Shown: piece after piece, positions 1 to 6,384 of the stretch | How positions within the stretch are numbered: the first letter of the stretch is position 1 | Layout of the letters: every line of letters starts with the position of its first letter | DNA from: JBBKWG01 sp037968835 | Lineage (GTDB): Bacteria > Pseudomonadota > Alphaproteobacteria > Rhodobacterales > Rhodobacteraceae | Reading direction: 5' to 3' | Length of the DNA stretch: 21,478 bases | Assembly (NCBI GenBank): GCA_037968835.1 | Contig: JBBKWG010000286.1 | Location: 1-21,478, forward strand | Notes under the pieces: generated by a model | Database searches by the model: none | The model's input: only the letters and a program-made list of their open reading frames with translations | What the model was told of the DNA's origin: nothing | Position numbers and translations under genes: made by a program

Positions 1-444
1 GCCAATTTCTCGATGCTGTTCACGCATCTCTTTGGCGGTGGCGAGGCAAAGCTGGTTCTGGTGGAATCAGACGATCCGCTTGAAGCCGGTCTTGAAATCA
101 TGTGCCAGCCGCCCGGCAAAAAGCTGTCGACGCTCTCGCTGCTTTCGGGCGGCGAGCAAACCCTGACCGCGCTGGCCCTGATCTTCGCTGTATTCCTCGC
201 CAACCCGGCCCCGATTTGCGTGCTGGACGAGGTCGATGCACCGCTCGACGATGCCAACGTCACCCGCTTCTGCGACCTGCTCGACGAGATGTGCCGCCGC
301 ACCGACACGCGGTTCCTGATCATCACCCACCACGCCGTGACGATGGCCCGCATGGACCGTCTGTTCGGAGTGACGATGGGCGAACAAGGCGTCAGTCAAC
401 TGGTGTCGGTCGATCTGAAAAAAGCCGAACAAATGGTGGCCTGA
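1..444 (+). CDS. smc: Chromosome segregation ATPase SMC, C-terminal fragment
   Basis: This is the last 147 residues of an SMC protein; the reading frame is open to the left edge, so the start lies outside the window. SMC dimers form the condensin-like ring that organises and segregates the chromosome, and this part is the C-terminal half of the ABC-type ATPase head. The ABC signature LSGGEQ is at fragment residues 48-53, the Walker B stretch ICVLDEVDAPLDD with the catalytic Glu at 72-84, and the H-loop of LIITHH at about 110. The C-terminus is the usual one, with no extension. A GGTGTCGG/CCGGCACC hairpin (474-497) sits between this stop and the convergent RidA-family stop, but it has no T-run. 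The ABC motifs could also fit a related RecF/Rad50-type head, but the sequence around Walker B (DEVDAPLDDANV) is characteristic of bacterial SMC. Confidence 0.95.
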   Translation, partial: ANFSMLFTHLFGGGEAKLVLVESDDPLEAGLEIMCQPPGKKLSTLSLLSGGEQTLTALALIFAVFLANPAPICVLDEVDAPLDDANVTRFCDLLDEMCRRTDTRFLIITHHAVTMARMDRLFGVTMGEQGVSQLVSVDLKKAEQMVA

Positions 445-484
445 GGCAGTCTCGGCGGTAGGCATCGAAGCCCGGTGTCGGAAA

Positions 485-868
485 TCAATCCGGCACCACC
501 GCCTGACATTCGATTTCAACCGTCATGCGGGGCTCAACCAACGCCGAGACTTCAACCAACGTCGAGGCCGGGCGATGTTCGCCGAAATAGGCGACGCGCG
601 CGGGATTGATCGACGCCCGTTCCGAAATGTCGGTCATGAAGACCTGAACCTTCACCACGTGTTCGGGCAATCCACCGGCGGCGCGCAAACACGCATCCAT
701 GGCGTCCATCGCGATGTCGAACTGCGCCACCGTGTCTGCGGGGATGAAGCCGTCGGCCTTCATGCCGACGATTCCCGAGACCCAGATCAGATTCCCGGCC
801 CGAACCGAGTGGCAATAGTGGCTGACCGGTTCCATTTGCCCGTCGACCATGAATCGCTCGATGTTCAT
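485..868 (-). CDS. RidA/YjgF/UK114-family protein, lacking the catalytic arginine
   Basis: A 127-residue protein, the normal length for the RidA (YjgF/YER057c/UK114) family of trimeric cytosolic proteins. Visible family features are the WVSGIVG strand near residue 30, the VVKVQVFMTDI segment (71-81), and the C-terminal TVEIECQAVVP block with Glu120. In imine-hydrolysing RidA the C-terminal motif is P-A-R-S-x-V-E-V, with the Arg gripping the substrate carboxylate. Here it reads P-A-S-T-L-V-E-V, with Ser102 at the Arg position. A canonical 2-aminoacrylate deaminase role is therefore doubtful; the Rid subfamilies without this Arg have poorly defined functions. The ATG at 868 was chosen because it matches family length and overlaps the stop of the upstream exporter gene (ATGA), implying translational coupling. 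A longer in-frame opening extends to 1111 but runs through the exporter gene. Confidence 0.88.
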   Translation of the reverse strand: MNIERFMVDGQMEPVSHYCHSVRAGNLIWVSGIVGMKADGFIPADTVAQFDIAMDAMDACLRAAGGLPEHVVKVQVFMTDISERASINPARVAYFGEHRPASTLVEVSALVEPRMTVEIECQAVVPD

Positions 869-1806
869 CCCATGTCCTTTCCAGCTTTTCGAAGCTCCCG
901 ATCCGCCACACGCGCCGCGCGCGAAACGACGTATTCGCGCCTGAGCGTATACAGACCCGTCGCGATGATGATCGCCGCGCCGATCAGCGTCCAGCGGTCG
1001 GGCAATTGGCCGAAGATCAGAAACCCATACATCGTGCCCCAGATCATAAGCGAATACTGAACCGGCGCCACGACGACAGCCATCGCCATTTCCAGCGCCT
1101 TGATCACGCACACCTCGGCAATTCCCGCCAGAACCGCGACCCCGGTCAGGATCATGATCTGCGATGGATCAGGGGTTTTCCAGATAAACGGCAACGGCAC
1201 CGTCAGGATCGCGCTACCGACGAACGCCGTGTAGATCACCGTCGTCGCCGTCTTGTCGCTGTCCGAAAGCGCCCGCGAGATTATCTGGCGGATCGCAAAC
1301 ATGAACGCCGCGATCACCACCAGAACAGCCGCAGGATGGATCGCCCCAAGTCCGGGTCTGAGCACGATCAGGGTGCCCACGAAGCCAAGACTGACCGCAA
1401 CCCAACGCCGCACACCCACCGCTTCGCGCAGGATCAACGCGCCCATCAGCGTCACCATGAACGGCGCCACGAAACTGACCGCCACCGCATCGGCCAGCGG
1501 AACATAGGCGACCGCGACGATGAACAGCGCCGCCGAACAAGCCGCCACGGCCCCGCGCGCGACCTGTAGCCGGGGATGGTTCGTCACCAGCAAACTCCGC
1601 CCGTGCAGCGCCAGCAAGACCAGCGCGCCCGCCAGCAATCCAAGCTGACGGGTCCAGGTGATCTGAAGCGGGTGCAGATCGCTCGTCAGGAACTTCGCCC
1701 CGGTATCGACAGCCGAAAACAGGAACATCCCGAGCGCCATCAACAGGATGCCCTTGCTGTTGTCCGTGCGGCGGATCGGGGCGACTTCCTGCGCGGTAAT
1801 AGACAT
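865..1806 (-). CDS. EamA/DMT-superfamily transporter (drug/metabolite exporter type)
   Basis: About 313 residues with roughly ten hydrophobic segments arranged as two EamA repeats, the architecture of inner-membrane DMT carriers (RhaT/YdcZ/RarD relatives). Diagnostic segments include the first helix GILLMALGMFLFSAVDTGAK, the repeat-end VGVRRWVAVSLGFVGTLIVL, and the second-repeat PVQYSLMIWGTMYGFLIFGQ. Members export amino acids, purines or other metabolites; the substrate cannot be told from sequence. It is the upstream gene of a two-gene unit with the RidA-family gene, linked by a 4-base ATGA overlap. The start is uncertain: the frame is open to 1971, with in-frame ATGs at 1806 and 1845 and none with a clear Shine-Dalgarno. 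1806 was chosen because the protein then begins shortly before the first membrane helix, as usual. The gene runs opposite to ffh. Confidence 0.85.
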   Translation of the reverse strand: MSITAQEVAPIRRTDNSKGILLMALGMFLFSAVDTGAKFLTSDLHPLQITWTRQLGLLAGALVLLALHGRSLLVTNHPRLQVARGAVAACSAALFIVAVAYVPLADAVAVSFVAPFMVTLMGALILREAVGVRRWVAVSLGFVGTLIVLRPGLGAIHPAAVLVVIAAFMFAIRQIISRALSDSDKTATTVIYTAFVGSAILTVPLPFIWKTPDPSQIMILTGVAVLAGIAEVCVIKALEMAMAVVVAPVQYSLMIWGTMYGFLIFGQLPDRWTLIGAAIIIATGLYTLRREYVVSRAARVADRELRKAGKDMG

Positions 1807-1959
1807 GGGGGACGGGATATCGGCTCTCCGGATGATCGGGCCCATAGAGACCCGGTTTGACCCTTTCCGCAAGGCGTCGAAACGCATTCCACGCACCCCG
1901 GCCCGGTGCCGCATCAGCCTTGACTCCCCCCGCCTGCAATCGTAGACGACGCGTGACTT

Positions 1960-2029
1960 CCGGGAGCTCAAATCCTCCCGGTCCCGATAATCGGGATCGC
2001 CCTCCGTCAGCGCGTTGCGCCCACGGAGG
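1960..2029. repeat. Cluster of three inverted repeats between the eamA and ffh genes
   Basis: The 291-base gap between the exporter and ffh holds three inverted repeats in a row. CCGGGAG/CTCCCGG lies at 1960-1966 and 1975-1981 (8-base loop). The near-perfect palindrome TCCCGATAATCGGGA is at 1982-1996. CCTCCGT/ACGGAGG lies at 2001-2007 and 2023-2029 (15-base loop). None is followed by a T-run on either strand, so they are not simple terminators. They could be operators for one of the divergent genes or structured leader RNA. Apart from these repeats and a weak promoter candidate (2033-2061), nothing else was recognised in this gap. Confidence 0.6.
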
Positions 2030-2032
2030 CGT

Positions 2033-2061
2033 TTGGCGTTTAGGCGGTCGGTGACTATCTC
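2033..2061 (+). promoter_or_regulatory. Candidate sigma70-type promoter for ffh
   Basis: TTGGCG (2033-2038) and TATCTC (2056-2061) are separated by exactly 17 bases, upstream of the ffh ATG at 2098, giving a predicted leader of about 30 bases that contains the AAGGAG ribosome-binding site. The -35 is good (5 of 6) but the -10 matches only 3 of 6, so this is a candidate only. Confidence 0.3.
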
Positions 2062-2097
2062 CGGCCTGATGGAATTGGCGACAAGGAGCCGCGAACC

Positions 2098-3591
2098 ATG
2101 TTCGAGAACCTGTCAGAACGCCTATCGGGTGTCTTCGACCGGCTGACCAAGCAAGGCGCTTTGTCCGAGGAGGACGTCAAGACCGCGCTGCGCGAAGTGC
2201 GTGTGGCGCTTCTGGAAGCCGACGTCTCGCTGCCGGTCGCCCGCGATTTCGTCAAGGCCATTCAGGACAAGGCCACCGGTCAGTCCGTCACCAAATCGGT
2301 GACACCGGGCCAGCAGGTCGTGAAGATCGTCCATGACGAACTGGTGCACGTGCTGAAAGGCGATGCCGATCCCGGCGCGCTCAAGATCGACAATCCGCCC
2401 GCCCCTATCCTGATGGTCGGCCTTCAGGGTTCGGGCAAGACCACGACAACCGCCAAGCTGGCGAAACGCCTGAAGGAACGCGACGGCAAGCGCGTGCTGA
2501 TGGCCTCGCTCGACACCAACCGGCCCGCCGCGATGGAACAGCTTGCGATCCTCGGACTTCAGATCGGCGTCGATACCCTGCCGATCGTCAAGGGCGAGGA
2601 CCCGGTCCAGATCGCAAAACGCGCCAAGACCCAGGCCAGCCTTGGCGGCTATGACGTCTATATGCTGGACACCGCAGGTCGCCTGCACATCGACGCCGAA
2701 TTGATCGCGCAAGCCGCCGCCGTCCGCGATGTCGCCAACCCGCGCGAAACGCTGCTGGTGGTCGATGGCCTCACCGGTCAGGACGCCGTCAACGTCGCCA
2801 CCGAATTCGACGACAAGATCGGCGTCACCGGCGTTGTCCTCACCCGGATGGACGGCGACGGGCGCGGTGGCGCGGCACTCAGCATGCGTGCAGTCACCGG
2901 CAAGCCGATCCGCTTCGTCGGTCTCGGCGAGAAGATGGACGCGATCGAGACGTTCGAGCCGGAACGCATCGCCGGGCGCATCCTTGGCATGGGCGATATC
3001 GTCGCGCTGGTCGAGAAGGCGCAGGAAACATTCGAGGCCGAACAGGCCGAGCGGATGATGCGGCGCTTCCAGAAGGGTCAGTTCAACATGAACGACCTGC
3101 GCCAGCAACTCGATCAGATGCTGAAAATGGGCGGCATGGAAGGCATCATGGGAATGATGCCCGGCATGGGCAAGATGAAGACCCAGATGGCCGACGCAGG
3201 CATGGACGACCGGGTGCTGAAGCGCCAGATCGCGCTCATTCAATCCATGACCAAGAAGGAACGCTCCAACCCCGCCTTGTTGCAGGCGTCCCGCAAGAAG
3301 CGCATCGCGTCGGGTGCCGGTCTGGAAGTCAGCGACCTCAACAAACTTCTGAAGATGCATCGCCAGATGGCGGACATGATGAAGAAAATGGGGAAAATGG
3401 GCAAAAAGGGCATGATGCGCCAGTTGGGCGGAATGTTCGGCGGTAAAGGCGGGATGCCTGCGGGCGGGATGCCCAGCCAGGCCGAGATCGAAGCCGCCCA
3501 AAAGCAGATGGGCAGCATCGGGGGATTTCCGGGAATGGGCGGCGGCGCTGCCCTGCCGCCGGGCCTGTCCGGTTTCGGGAAAAAGAAGTGA
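2098..3591 (+). CDS. ffh: Signal recognition particle protein Ffh (SRP54)
   Basis: A 497-residue SRP GTPase that binds signal peptides and 4.5S RNA and delivers ribosomes to FtsY for co-translational membrane insertion. The N domain (about 1-90) carries the ALLEADVSLPVARDF motif. The G domain has P-loop GLQGSGKTT (108-116), the substrate-specificity loop DTNRPAAMEQL (139-149), switch DTAGRLH (191-197), TRMDGDGRGGAALS (249-262) and the GLGEKMDAIETFEPERIAGR closing block. The Met-rich M domain (about 310-450) contains MMPGMGKMK and the RNA-binding SxxRxxRIASGAG-type helix-turn-helix. The C-terminus is a Gly/Met/Pro-rich tail with GGMP repeats. Start: ATG with a clear AAGGAG at 2083-2088. It heads the run of + strand genes that continues to rimM. 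It is somewhat longer than E. coli Ffh (about 450 residues) because of the tail. Confidence 0.98.
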   Translation: MFENLSERLSGVFDRLTKQGALSEEDVKTALREVRVALLEADVSLPVARDFVKAIQDKATGQSVTKSVTPGQQVVKIVHDELVHVLKGDADPGALKIDNPPAPILMVGLQGSGKTTTTAKLAKRLKERDGKRVLMASLDTNRPAAMEQLAILGLQIGVDTLPIVKGEDPVQIAKRAKTQASLGGYDVYMLDTAGRLHIDAELIAQAAAVRDVANPRETLLVVDGLTGQDAVNVATEFDDKIGVTGVVLTRMDGDGRGGAALSMRAVTGKPIRFVGLGEKMDAIETFEPERIAGRILGMGDIVALVEKAQETFEAEQAERMMRRFQKGQFNMNDLRQQLDQMLKMGGMEGIMGMMPGMGKMKTQMADAGMDDRVLKRQIALIQSMTKKERSNPALLQASRKKRIASGAGLEVSDLNKLLKMHRQMADMMKKMGKMGKKGMMRQLGGMFGGKGGMPAGGMPSQAEIEAAQKQMGSIGGFPGMGGGAALPPGLSGFGKKK

Positions 3592-3649
3592 CCGGTCCGA
3601 TCATCCATATCCCGACGTCCGCAACCGAACGCCACCCCGAGGCAGTCGC

Positions 3650-4177
3650 ATGACCGGGGTATCGTTCACCGTTCCGACGATCTCGACAGAGCGTCTGACG
3701 CTTCGGTTGCCCAAGGCGTCCGACTTGCCCGCGCACGTGGCTTTCCGCGCCTCGCCTCGCAGCGCGGGCGTTGGCGGCCCGTTCGACGCGGCCAGCAGCT
3801 TTCATCATCTGGCCGCGATAATCGGACAGTGGGGCCTGCGCGGATACGGCCGCTGGATGGTGGCAGATCGCCAGACCGACGCACCGCTTGGCGTCGTCGG
3901 CGTTTACCACCCCGATGACTGGCCCGAGCCAGAAATCGGATGGACGCTCTACGACAGCGCCGAAGGTCGCGGCATTGCCTGTGAAGCGGCGATGGCCGCC
4001 CGCGATTTCGTCTACCGGACACTTGGATGGTCGCGGATCGTCAGCCTGATCATGCCGGACAATGCGCGTTCGATCCGACTTGCGGAACGGATGAACGCAC
4101 AGCGTGACGGCCATTTCGATCACCCGGCATACGGTCGTCTCGATATCTGGATTCATGCCATGCCGGAGGCCGCGTAA
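3650..4177 (+). CDS. GNAT-family N-acetyltransferase (RimJ/RimL type), first of a tandem pair
   Basis: A 175-residue GCN5-related acetyltransferase of the Acetyltransf_3 (RimJ/RimL-like) type, which transfers acetyl from acetyl-CoA to an amine; the acceptor is unknown. The N-terminal STERLTLRLPKASDL (12-26) is the classic opening of the family. The acetyl-CoA-binding motif is SAEGRGIACEAA (103-114), followed by the C-terminal PDNARSIRLAERMNA helix (136-150). Start: ATG with GAGG seven bases upstream (3639-3642). It begins 58 bases after ffh and its TAA overlaps the ATG of the next GNAT gene (TAATG), so the two are translationally coupled. The two proteins share layout (TERL opening, GGPF near residue 43/58, xAEGxGxAxEAA), which indicates an old tandem duplication. 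A protein or ribosomal N-acetylation role is possible but unproven. Confidence 0.9.
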   Translation: MTGVSFTVPTISTERLTLRLPKASDLPAHVAFRASPRSAGVGGPFDAASSFHHLAAIIGQWGLRGYGRWMVADRQTDAPLGVVGVYHPDDWPEPEIGWTLYDSAEGRGIACEAAMAARDFVYRTLGWSRIVSLIMPDNARSIRLAERMNAQRDGHFDHPAYGRLDIWIHAMPEAA

Positions 4178-4761
4178 TGCGCTGCGATCAGCTAGAACTC
4201 ACGCCGGAAATGACCGAGAACGCCGCCCGTCTGGCCGCGCTGATCCCGGTCATCGAAACCGAACGCCTGCGCCTGCGCGCCCCCCGCCTGTCGGACTGGT
4301 CGGCGCTGGAACCGATCTGGACCGGATCGCGCGCCAGGCACATCGGCGGACCGTTCGAAGCCGAAACCGGCTGGCACGATTTCTGTCATGCCACCGCATC
4401 GTGGCTGTTGCGCGGGATCGGCTTCTTCACCGTCGAGCATCGCACCAGCGAAGAGATCCTCGGCTTTGTCGGCGTCACGCACGAATGGGGAGACGCCGAA
4501 CTGGAACTCGGCTGGCTTCTGACCGACGCGGCCGAAGGACATGGCTATGCGACCGAGGCCGCGATTGCAGCCCGCGATCACGCCTACAAAACGGCCGGGC
4601 TCGGACCTCTGGTCAGCTACGTCGACCGGGGAAATCGCCGCTCGGTCGCGCTTGCCAAACGGCTGGGCGCAACTTCGGACAAGACCGCCGTTCTGAGCGG
4701 CCCAAATGACGACGGGGAAACCATTGCATTCCGCCACCCCGCTACCGGGACCGCACCATGA
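4177..4761 (+). CDS. GNAT-family N-acetyltransferase (RimJ/RimL type), second of a tandem pair
   Basis: A 194-residue acetyltransferase of the same family as its upstream neighbour. ETERLRLRAPRLSDW (27-41) opens the fold, the acetyl-CoA pyrophosphate loop is AAEGHGYATEAA (118-129), and RGNRRSVALAKRLGA (151-165) is the conserved C-terminal helix. Its first 25 residues (MRCDQLELTPEMTENAARLAALI) precede the usual start of the domain. An internal Met at residue 12 is possible, but the ATG at 4177 has GGAGG at a spacing of about 7 and overlaps the previous stop, so it is preferred. The substrate cannot be deduced. The position between ffh and rpsP suggests co-transcription with translation-related genes, but that does not prove a ribosomal target. 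Confidence 0.9.
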   Translation: MRCDQLELTPEMTENAARLAALIPVIETERLRLRAPRLSDWSALEPIWTGSRARHIGGPFEAETGWHDFCHATASWLLRGIGFFTVEHRTSEEILGFVGVTHEWGDAELELGWLLTDAAEGHGYATEAAIAARDHAYKTAGLGPLVSYVDRGNRRSVALAKRLGATSDKTAVLSGPNDDGETIAFRHPATGTAP

Positions 4762-4767
4762 CATTTC

Positions 4768-4811
4768 GCACCGACGAAATACCGACGCGATACCGACGCA
4801 ATACCGACGCC
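4768..4811. repeat. Four tandem 11-bp repeats (consensus ATACCGACGCN)
   Basis: Three consecutive units ATACCGACGCG, ATACCGACGCA and ATACCGACGCC (4779-4789, 4790-4800, 4801-4811) are preceded by a diverged fourth copy GCACCGACGAA (4768-4778). They fill most of the 69-base gap between the second GNAT gene and the chorismate mutase gene and end six bases before its CGGAG ribosome-binding site. The 11-bp period is about one helical turn, so the copies face the same side of DNA. Slippage or a protein-binding array are both possible. Confidence 0.9.
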
Positions 4812-4830
4812 CCGTTCGGAGTCTCAGATC

Positions 4831-5133
4831 ATGGATAACCCGTCCGTCACCAGCCGCGCCGCCGAGCTTCTTGCCGGCCACCGCGACAGCATAGATCGCC
4901 TCGACGCGATCCTGGTTTACACCCTCGCCGAGCGTTTCAAACAGACCCAGGCCGTCGGTCGGCTGAAGGCCGAACATGCCCTGCCGCCCTCCGATCCCAA
5001 GCGCGAAGGGCAACAGATCGAACGTCTGGAATGGCTGTCCAAGGAAGCCGATCTCGACCCCGAATTCGCCAAGAAATTCCTGAATTTCATCATTCAGGAA
5101 GTCATCCAACACCACAAACAGCATCAGAAATAA
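4831..5133 (+). CDS. Chorismate mutase, AroQ type (small monofunctional)
   Basis: A 100-residue all-helical AroQ-fold protein. Chorismate mutase converts chorismate to prephenate, the first step to phenylalanine and tyrosine. Aligning from memory to the E. coli P-protein domain, the key active-site residues are in place: Arg18 (GHRDSIDRLD), Arg35 (LAERF), Lys46 (VGRLK), Asp55 and Glu59 (SDPKRE), and a Gln near the C-terminus (IIQEVIQ). No signal peptide is present, so it is cytosolic, unlike secreted AroQ-gamma enzymes. Start: ATG with CGGAG nine bases upstream (4817-4821). rpsP follows after 18 bases, so it is probably in the same transcript. An isochorismate-pyruvate lyase (PchB-like) activity is the main alternative within this fold, but no siderophore genes are nearby. 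Confidence 0.88.
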   Translation: MDNPSVTSRAAELLAGHRDSIDRLDAILVYTLAERFKQTQAVGRLKAEHALPPSDPKREGQQIERLEWLSKEADLDPEFAKKFLNFIIQEVIQHHKQHQK

Positions 5134-5151
5134 GTCAGAAGGATCAAACAC

Positions 5152-5583
5152 ATGGCTATGAAAATCCGTCTCGCCCGCGGTGGCTCGAAGAAGCGCCCGC
5201 ACTATTCCATCGTTGCCGCGGATTCGCGCATGGCGCGCGATGGCCGCTTCATCGAAAAGCTCGGCACCTACAACCCGCTCCTGCCGAAAGACAGCGAAGA
5301 CCGCATCAAGATGGACATGGAGCGCATCCAGCACTGGCTGGACAAGGGCGCCCAACCCACCGACCGGATCGCCCGGATGCTCGAAGCCGCCGGCGTGCGC
5401 GAGAAAACCAAGCGCTCCAACCCCAGCAAAGGCGTCCCCGGCAAGAAAGCCACCGCCCGCGTCGAAGAAAAAACCGCCAAAGTAGCCGCCGCCGAGGAAG
5501 CCGCCAAAGCACCTGCAGCGCCAGTCGAAGAGCCAGCCGAAGAGCCAGCCGCCGAAGTCACGACAGAAGAGGCGGCGGAGTAA
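5152..5583 (+). CDS. rpsP: 30S ribosomal protein S16 with acidic C-terminal extension
   Basis: Residues 1-85 form a typical S16 (MAMKIRLARGGSKKRPHYSIVAA..., RDGRFIEKLGTYNP, and a WLDKGAQPTDRIARML helix), a 16S rRNA-binding protein needed for 30S assembly. The protein is 143 residues long, whereas E. coli S16 is about 82. The extra tail of roughly 50-60 residues is first basic (KKATARVEEK) and then a low-complexity Ala/Glu/Pro segment (EEAAKAPAAP, EEPAEEPA). Such tails are common in Rhodobacterales S16. The EEPAEEPA stretch is encoded by two exact copies of GAAGAGCCAGCC (5527-5550). Start: ATG at 5152 (MAMKIR) with an AGAAGG-type site; the second ATG at 5158 is possible. It sits upstream of rimM, the usual S16 neighbour. 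Confidence 0.97.
   Translation: MAMKIRLARGGSKKRPHYSIVAADSRMARDGRFIEKLGTYNPLLPKDSEDRIKMDMERIQHWLDKGAQPTDRIARMLEAAGVREKTKRSNPSKGVPGKKATARVEEKTAKVAAAEEAAKAPAAPVEEPAEEPAAEVTTEEAAE
5527..5550 (+). repeat. Perfect 12-bp tandem duplication in the rpsP tail
   Basis: GAAGAGCCAGCC occurs twice head to tail and encodes Glu-Glu-Pro-Ala twice in the acidic extension of S16. It is in frame (12 bp), so gain or loss of a unit only alters tail length. Confidence 0.9.
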
Positions 5584-5608
5584 TCCGCCCACTTTCATTG
5601 AACCGTCG

Positions 5609-5770
5609 ATGATCCCTGGATTCGGCCTTTTTCGCCGTCTGATGACCCCGGCCCTGATCGCGTTCGCGTTCTGGTCGGGGCTTCATACCGCACGCCTTGC
5701 CGCCGAAACCCGCTGTTCGAATGCTGGCGGGACAGTCGATGCGCGTGGATTGTGCCGGGGATTGCCATGA
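5609..5770 (+). CDS. Small single-helix membrane protein, 53 residues, between rpsP and rimM
   Basis: An ATG-started frame of 53 codons begins 25 bases after rpsP, and its TGA overlaps the rimM ATG (ATGA at 5767-5770), the arrangement of a coupled operon gene. The protein starts MIPGFGLFRRLMTPALIAFA, with a positively charged segment (RR at 9-10) followed by a single hydrophobic helix of about 14-26. A short Cys-containing tail (TRCSNAGGT, then GLCRGLP) gives the pattern C-x2-AGG-x7-C with Cys36 and Cys49. The topology suggests an anchored periplasmic tail with a possible disulfide. No strong Shine-Dalgarno precedes 5609; the internal ATG at 5642 is the other start. The family is not firmly recognised. 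The coupling, the hydrophobic profile and the paired Cys all argue that it is real. Confidence 0.6.
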   Translation: MIPGFGLFRRLMTPALIAFAFWSGLHTARLAAETRCSNAGGTVDARGLCRGLP

Positions 5771-6288
5771 GCGAAACCGAACCAGCCCGCGTCTGCGTCG
5801 GCGCGATTGCCGGTTCCTTCGGCGTCAAGGGAGAGGTGCGGCTCAAGAGCTTCTGCGCCGACCCCGAAGCGATTGCCACCTATGGTCCGCTCACATCCGA
5901 AGATGGCAAGTCATCGTGGGACGTGAAGATCACGCGATCCGTAAAGAACGGCTTTGCAGCCCGCCTGTCGGACGTGACATCGAAGGAAGCAGCGGACGCT
6001 CTGCGCGGCACCCGGCTTTATGCCTTGCGCGAACGTCTTCCTGCCCCGGGCGACGACGAGTATTACCACGCCGACCTGATCGGGCTGAGCGTGCTGGATA
6101 GCGGTGGAACCGAAATTGGCCGCGTCAAGTCGGTGCTCAACCACGGTGCAGGCGATCTACTTGAGCTTCAGGTGCCGGGGCGCAGTCAGCCGGTCCTCTT
6201 GCCGTTCACGCTCGCGGCTGTCCCCACAGTCGATGTGGCCGCCGGTCGGATCATTGCAGACCCACCGGAAGGGCTGTTCGAGGACTGA
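5767..6288 (+). CDS. rimM: Ribosome maturation factor RimM
   Basis: A 173-residue protein that binds S19 and the 30S head during late small-subunit maturation. The N-terminal RimM domain opens with VCVGAIAGSFGVKGEVRLKSF, the standard G-x-I-x-G-x2-G-x2-G signature. The C-terminal PRC-barrel contains YYHADLIGLSV, IGRVKSVLNHGAGDLLEL and the terminal LPFTLAAVPTVDVAAGRI / DPPEGLFED block. Start: the ATG at 5767 has GGGGA six bases upstream and overlaps the small membrane-protein stop. An in-frame GTG at 5752 would add five residues inside the preceding gene and has no ribosome-binding site. It is the last gene of the + strand run. In most bacteria trmD and rplS follow; here a hairpin and the convergent atp operon follow instead. 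Confidence 0.97.
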   Translation: MSETEPARVCVGAIAGSFGVKGEVRLKSFCADPEAIATYGPLTSEDGKSSWDVKITRSVKNGFAARLSDVTSKEAADALRGTRLYALRERLPAPGDDEYYHADLIGLSVLDSGGTEIGRVKSVLNHGAGDLLELQVPGRSQPVLLPFTLAAVPTVDVAAGRIIADPPEGLFED

Positions 6289-6316
6289 ATTCTTCCATTC
6301 ACCCTGTCACGAAATA

Positions 6317-6329
6317 CCTCCGCCGGAGG
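6317..6329. repeat. Short perfect inverted repeat after rimM
   Basis: CCTCC-GCC-GGAGG (with a flanking pair) forms a compact hairpin 28 bases after the rimM stop. It precedes the larger terminator stem and may add to 3'-end protection or termination of the rimM transcript. Confidence 0.4.
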
Positions 6330-6333
6330 CACG

Positions 6334-6357
6334 AAAAAACCCGGCCATTGACCGGGT
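6334..6357 (-). terminator. Intrinsic terminator of the atp operon (possibly bidirectional)
   Basis: The stem ACCCGG/CCGGGT with a 7-base loop spans 6339-6357. Read on the - strand it is followed by six T (the A-run at 6334-6339), a standard rho-independent terminator 28 bases beyond the atpF stop. Read on the + strand the stem is followed only by CATTCTTTC, so termination of rimM transcripts here would be weaker. Confidence 0.75.
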
Positions 6358-6384
6358 CATTCTTTCGTCAACACTCGCGAAAGT

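Noticed and set aside
474..497. GGTGTCGG/CCGGCACC hairpin between the SMC and RidA-family ends
   Set aside because: One wobble pair, no T-run, and half of it lies in the RidA coding sequence; not enough for a terminator call.
1857..2054. 65-codon + strand frame upstream of ffh
   Set aside because: Arg/Pro-rich composition, no ribosome-binding site, and it runs through the inverted-repeat cluster.
2122..3501. 459-codon open frame on the - strand opposite ffh
   Set aside because: Its whole length is the complement of a highly conserved gene; the His/Leu/Asp-rich composition is a shadow effect.
4192..5598. 468-codon open frame on the - strand opposite the GNAT, chorismate mutase and rpsP genes
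   Set aside because: It crosses four clear + strand genes and intergenic repeats; its Gly/Phe-rich end is the complement of the rpsP tail.
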